Shown in pieces: positions 62,413 through 64,000 of a DNA stretch of 64,000 nt (positions within the stretch are counted from its first letter, which is position 1; each line of letters starts with the position of its first letter). The notes below the pieces were generated by a model, which made no database searches, was not told the origin of the DNA, and was given only the letters and a program-made list of their open reading frames with translations. Location of the stretch: positions 62,001-126,000 of the forward strand of contig JAFSSE010000041.1 of assembly GCA_017445755.1 (NCBI GenBank), written 5' to 3'. This DNA comes from Bacteroidales bacterium (GTDB lineage: Bacteria; Bacteroidota; Bacteroidia; Bacteroidales; UBA932). The translations under genes were made by a program, and so were the position numbers.

Positions 62413-63740
62413 GCGTATGGTCCGAAGATACCCTTGACACGGTACTGCTGGTCCGTGTCATCAAGGGTGTAGATGGAATAAATCCGCCCCTCCGGCTGGA
62501 CCCGGACGACAACGTGTCCGGAGGTTTCCTGGAAGCGGGACATATAACTTGCGAGCGTGACCTTGTTGTCATCGGTCATGTTCGTCGTGAAAACCTTGCA
62601 GTTGGCAGAGGCGCTGAAAACCCTTCCGATGGTGGCCAGGTTCGGCTGCACGTTCCGCCAGACACCGACAATCATGAAATCGGGCGTAAGCGCCCCGAGG
62701 AGGGTGTCGCTGTTGGTGTTGGCCGTGCCATGATGGCAGGCCTTCATGCCTTCCACATGACCCACGACCTTTGCAATCGGCGCTTCGATATCCTTGTACG
62801 GATAGTTAGACCGGCCGTTATACTGGATGTCCCCTCCGGTAAACCAGTCGAACATTCCGTAGCTGAGATGGAGAACACAGCTGAGGGTGTTCTCATAGGG
62901 AAGCCGGGCATCGTCTGAGGCCACGGCCTTGTAGCCCTGCAGCGTAGAGAGGGCGGGCATCGCAGTCAGCGAGCCGTTCCCGCTACCGGTCCACGTATAT
63001 CCGTTGGCCGCGAGATTCCTTACCTCGAAATCGTACTTGTCCTTTTCGTGGAGGAGGACTATCTGGTCATTCCTGCCGGCGGTGAAACGTTCGCTGACGG
63101 CACCGTAGGCGCTTTTCGCCCAGTTGATAAAATTGTAATAGTTGGTCATCGCCGTCGCGCTTGTCGGGTCCGAAGAGGGGAGGTCGTCCAGCGTGCCCCG
63201 GTCCAGTATTACGTCAAATGGAATGTTTCCCCCGACTTCCGTGATACCGGTCTTGAGGAATTTTCCGGAGGTGTGGGAGGGGAGCGAAGATTTGTATGAA
63301 CCCATGTGGTCGCCATGGAAATGGCTTACCATCATATAATTGATTCTTCCTTCCGCGACCTCAGGGAGGTATTTCCGGATATAGTCCGTGATGACCTGTC
63401 CGGAGGTGATACTGTCACTCGGCTTGGCGTCGGTCGGCGGTTTTTCGTCAGTCTTTGACAACAACGAGCCGGCGGCGTCGATAAGCATGGTCGTCCCGTC
63501 GGGGAGGATGTAAAAGAAACATTCTCCGCGGCCGCTGTTTATCGAATGGATATCCAGGCACCCCTCCTGCCAGGCGGGAAGGGGGTCACCAATAGTGACT
63601 TTGTTGAGGACGAAAGCGGTTTCTTCCCCTCCGCTTCCGTCGGTATGGGGAAGTTGTACGGGTCCGTTTCCGGAATCCTCCCGGCACGAGGCCAGGAGGA
63701 TCGGGAAAAGGAGAGTTAAAAGAATGCTAATTTTCTTCAT
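62403..63740 (-). CDS. Metallo-beta-lactamase-fold lipoprotein, paralogue
   Basis: 445 residues. Lipobox LASC (C19). MBL motif VSHFHGDHMGS (H140, H142, D144, H145), WFTGGDIQYNG and KACHHGTANTN in the same order as the neighbour. The two share GNGPV, an ILPDGT.MLID strand and a similar C-terminus (SGHVVVRVQPEGRIYSIYTL). A tandem duplication followed by divergence is likely. It lies 9 bp after the SusD stop, so it belongs to that operon. Confidence 0.82.
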   Translation of the reverse strand: MKKISILLTLLFPILLASCREDSGNGPVQLPHTDGSGGEETAFVLNKVTIGDPLPAWQEGCLDIHSINSGRGECFFYILPDGTTMLIDAAGSLLSKTDEKPPTDAKPSDSITSGQVITDYIRKYLPEVAEGRINYMMVSHFHGDHMGSYKSSLPSHTSGKFLKTGITEVGGNIPFDVILDRGTLDDLPSSDPTSATAMTNYYNFINWAKSAYGAVSERFTAGRNDQIVLLHEKDKYDFEVRNLAANGYTWTGSGNGSLTAMPALSTLQGYKAVASDDARLPYENTLSCVLHLSYGMFDWFTGGDIQYNGRSNYPYKDIEAPIAKVVGHVEGMKACHHGTANTNSDTLLGALTPDFMIVGVWRNVQPNLATIGRVFSASANCKVFTTNMTDDNKVTLASYMSRFQETSGHVVVRVQPEGRIYSIYTLDDTDQQYRVKGIFGPYACR

Positions 63741-63749
63741 TTCAAACGA

Positions 63750-64000
63750 TTAATATCCGGGATTCTGGGTAAGGAGCGGGCAGATTGTCCTCTCGTTAAT
63801 CGGAATCGGATAGAGGTACTGACGCTTCGAAAAGCCCCTCTCGACCTCACGGGTGTACCAGCCGGGATAGGCCTCGATGCCGGACATATCGATGGAGGAG
63901 TCGGGCCTCATCGAGGGACGGAAGTCCTTCGGGAAGGGCCAGTAACCGGTAGCTTCATTTGCCTGGCTCTCAGCGATTGACGGAAGGCCATAGACATAGG
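63750..64000 (-). CDS. SusD/RagB family lipoprotein, C-terminal 82 residues, truncated by window edge
   Basis: The minus-strand frame is open from the window edge to TAA at 63750-63752. The visible end reads YLYPIPINERTICPLLTQNPGY, the standard SusD C-terminus (compare LWPIPADQRTLTDYALTQNPGW of the SusD at 31.3 kb). Its SusC partner should lie further right, outside the window. It marks the operon from here to 53.8 kb as a polysaccharide-utilisation-type locus. Confidence 0.85.
   Translation of the reverse strand, partial: YVYGLPSIAESQANEATGYWPFPKDFRPSMRPDSSIDMSGIEAYPGWYTREVERGFSKRQYLYPIPINERTICPLLTQNPGY

Overview
The window looks like a GC-rich member of the Bacteroidales (Rikenellaceae- or Cryptobacteroides-like; a guess from style, not a phylogeny). 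Direct signs are two SusC/SusD-type loci, an ECF sigma/FecR pair next to an STN-containing SusC, BACON/GLUG surface lipoproteins, NigD-like and DUF4377 lipoproteins, and repeated use of the Bacteroidetes promoter box TAnnTTTG just upstream of genes. Most genes are GC-rich; AT-rich islands lie at about 5.4-8.2 kb, 21.1-22.9 kb and 50.4-52.1 kb and look acquired. No tRNA, rRNA, IS element, phage or CRISPR array was recognised.

Left part (1-8.4 kb): a polymorphic-toxin locus. Two RHS/YD-repeat genes are followed by an AT-rich tail encoding a JAB-like metalloprotease toxin domain, two paralogous lipoproteins (candidate immunity proteins), and a broken RHS remnant with its own promoter. Core part (8.4-26 kb): mutS-galM, a convergent uxuA/uxuB-type mannonate operon with a palindromic operator candidate, thyA-folA, an NSS-family transporter, a DUF5106 thioredoxin lipoprotein, a giant peptidase/propeller/barrel protein, a first astacin protease locus, a HAD phosphatase lipoprotein and galK-CpXC.

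Middle (26-44 kb): a regulated PUL-like locus: ECF sigma, FecR, SusC (split by an in-frame amber codon), SusD, four large GLUG-repeat lipoproteins (one ends in a phosphodiester glycosidase domain, one in a DUF4886 esterase-like domain) and a histidine acid phosphatase. No classical glycoside hydrolase or lyase is present, which suggests a phosphate-bearing substrate. Then come an EEP-family nuclease/phosphatase, aminopeptidase P, a DUF389 membrane protein, and a tight five-gene minus-strand unit (astacin, lipoprotein, NigD-like, ECF sigma, envelope-spanning anti-sigma/barrel), followed by a YfbK-like vWA lipoprotein.

Right end (53.8-64 kb): one long minus-strand operon that begins beyond the window with a SusD and continues with two metallo-beta-lactamase-fold lipoproteins, a calcineurin-like phosphoesterase, an unknown secreted protein, a Tat-type FAD oxidoreductase, a histidine acid phosphatase and a second FAD oxidoreductase. 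This is again a hydrolase-poor, phosphatase- and oxidoreductase-rich uptake locus.

The most unusual sequence-level features are palindromic insertions: a 120-bp in-frame palindromic element inside folA, an in-frame 57-bp tandem repeat bounded by inverted repeats inside the second histidine phosphatase, and two copies of a ~113-bp nested inverted-repeat element, each placed between convergent genes.
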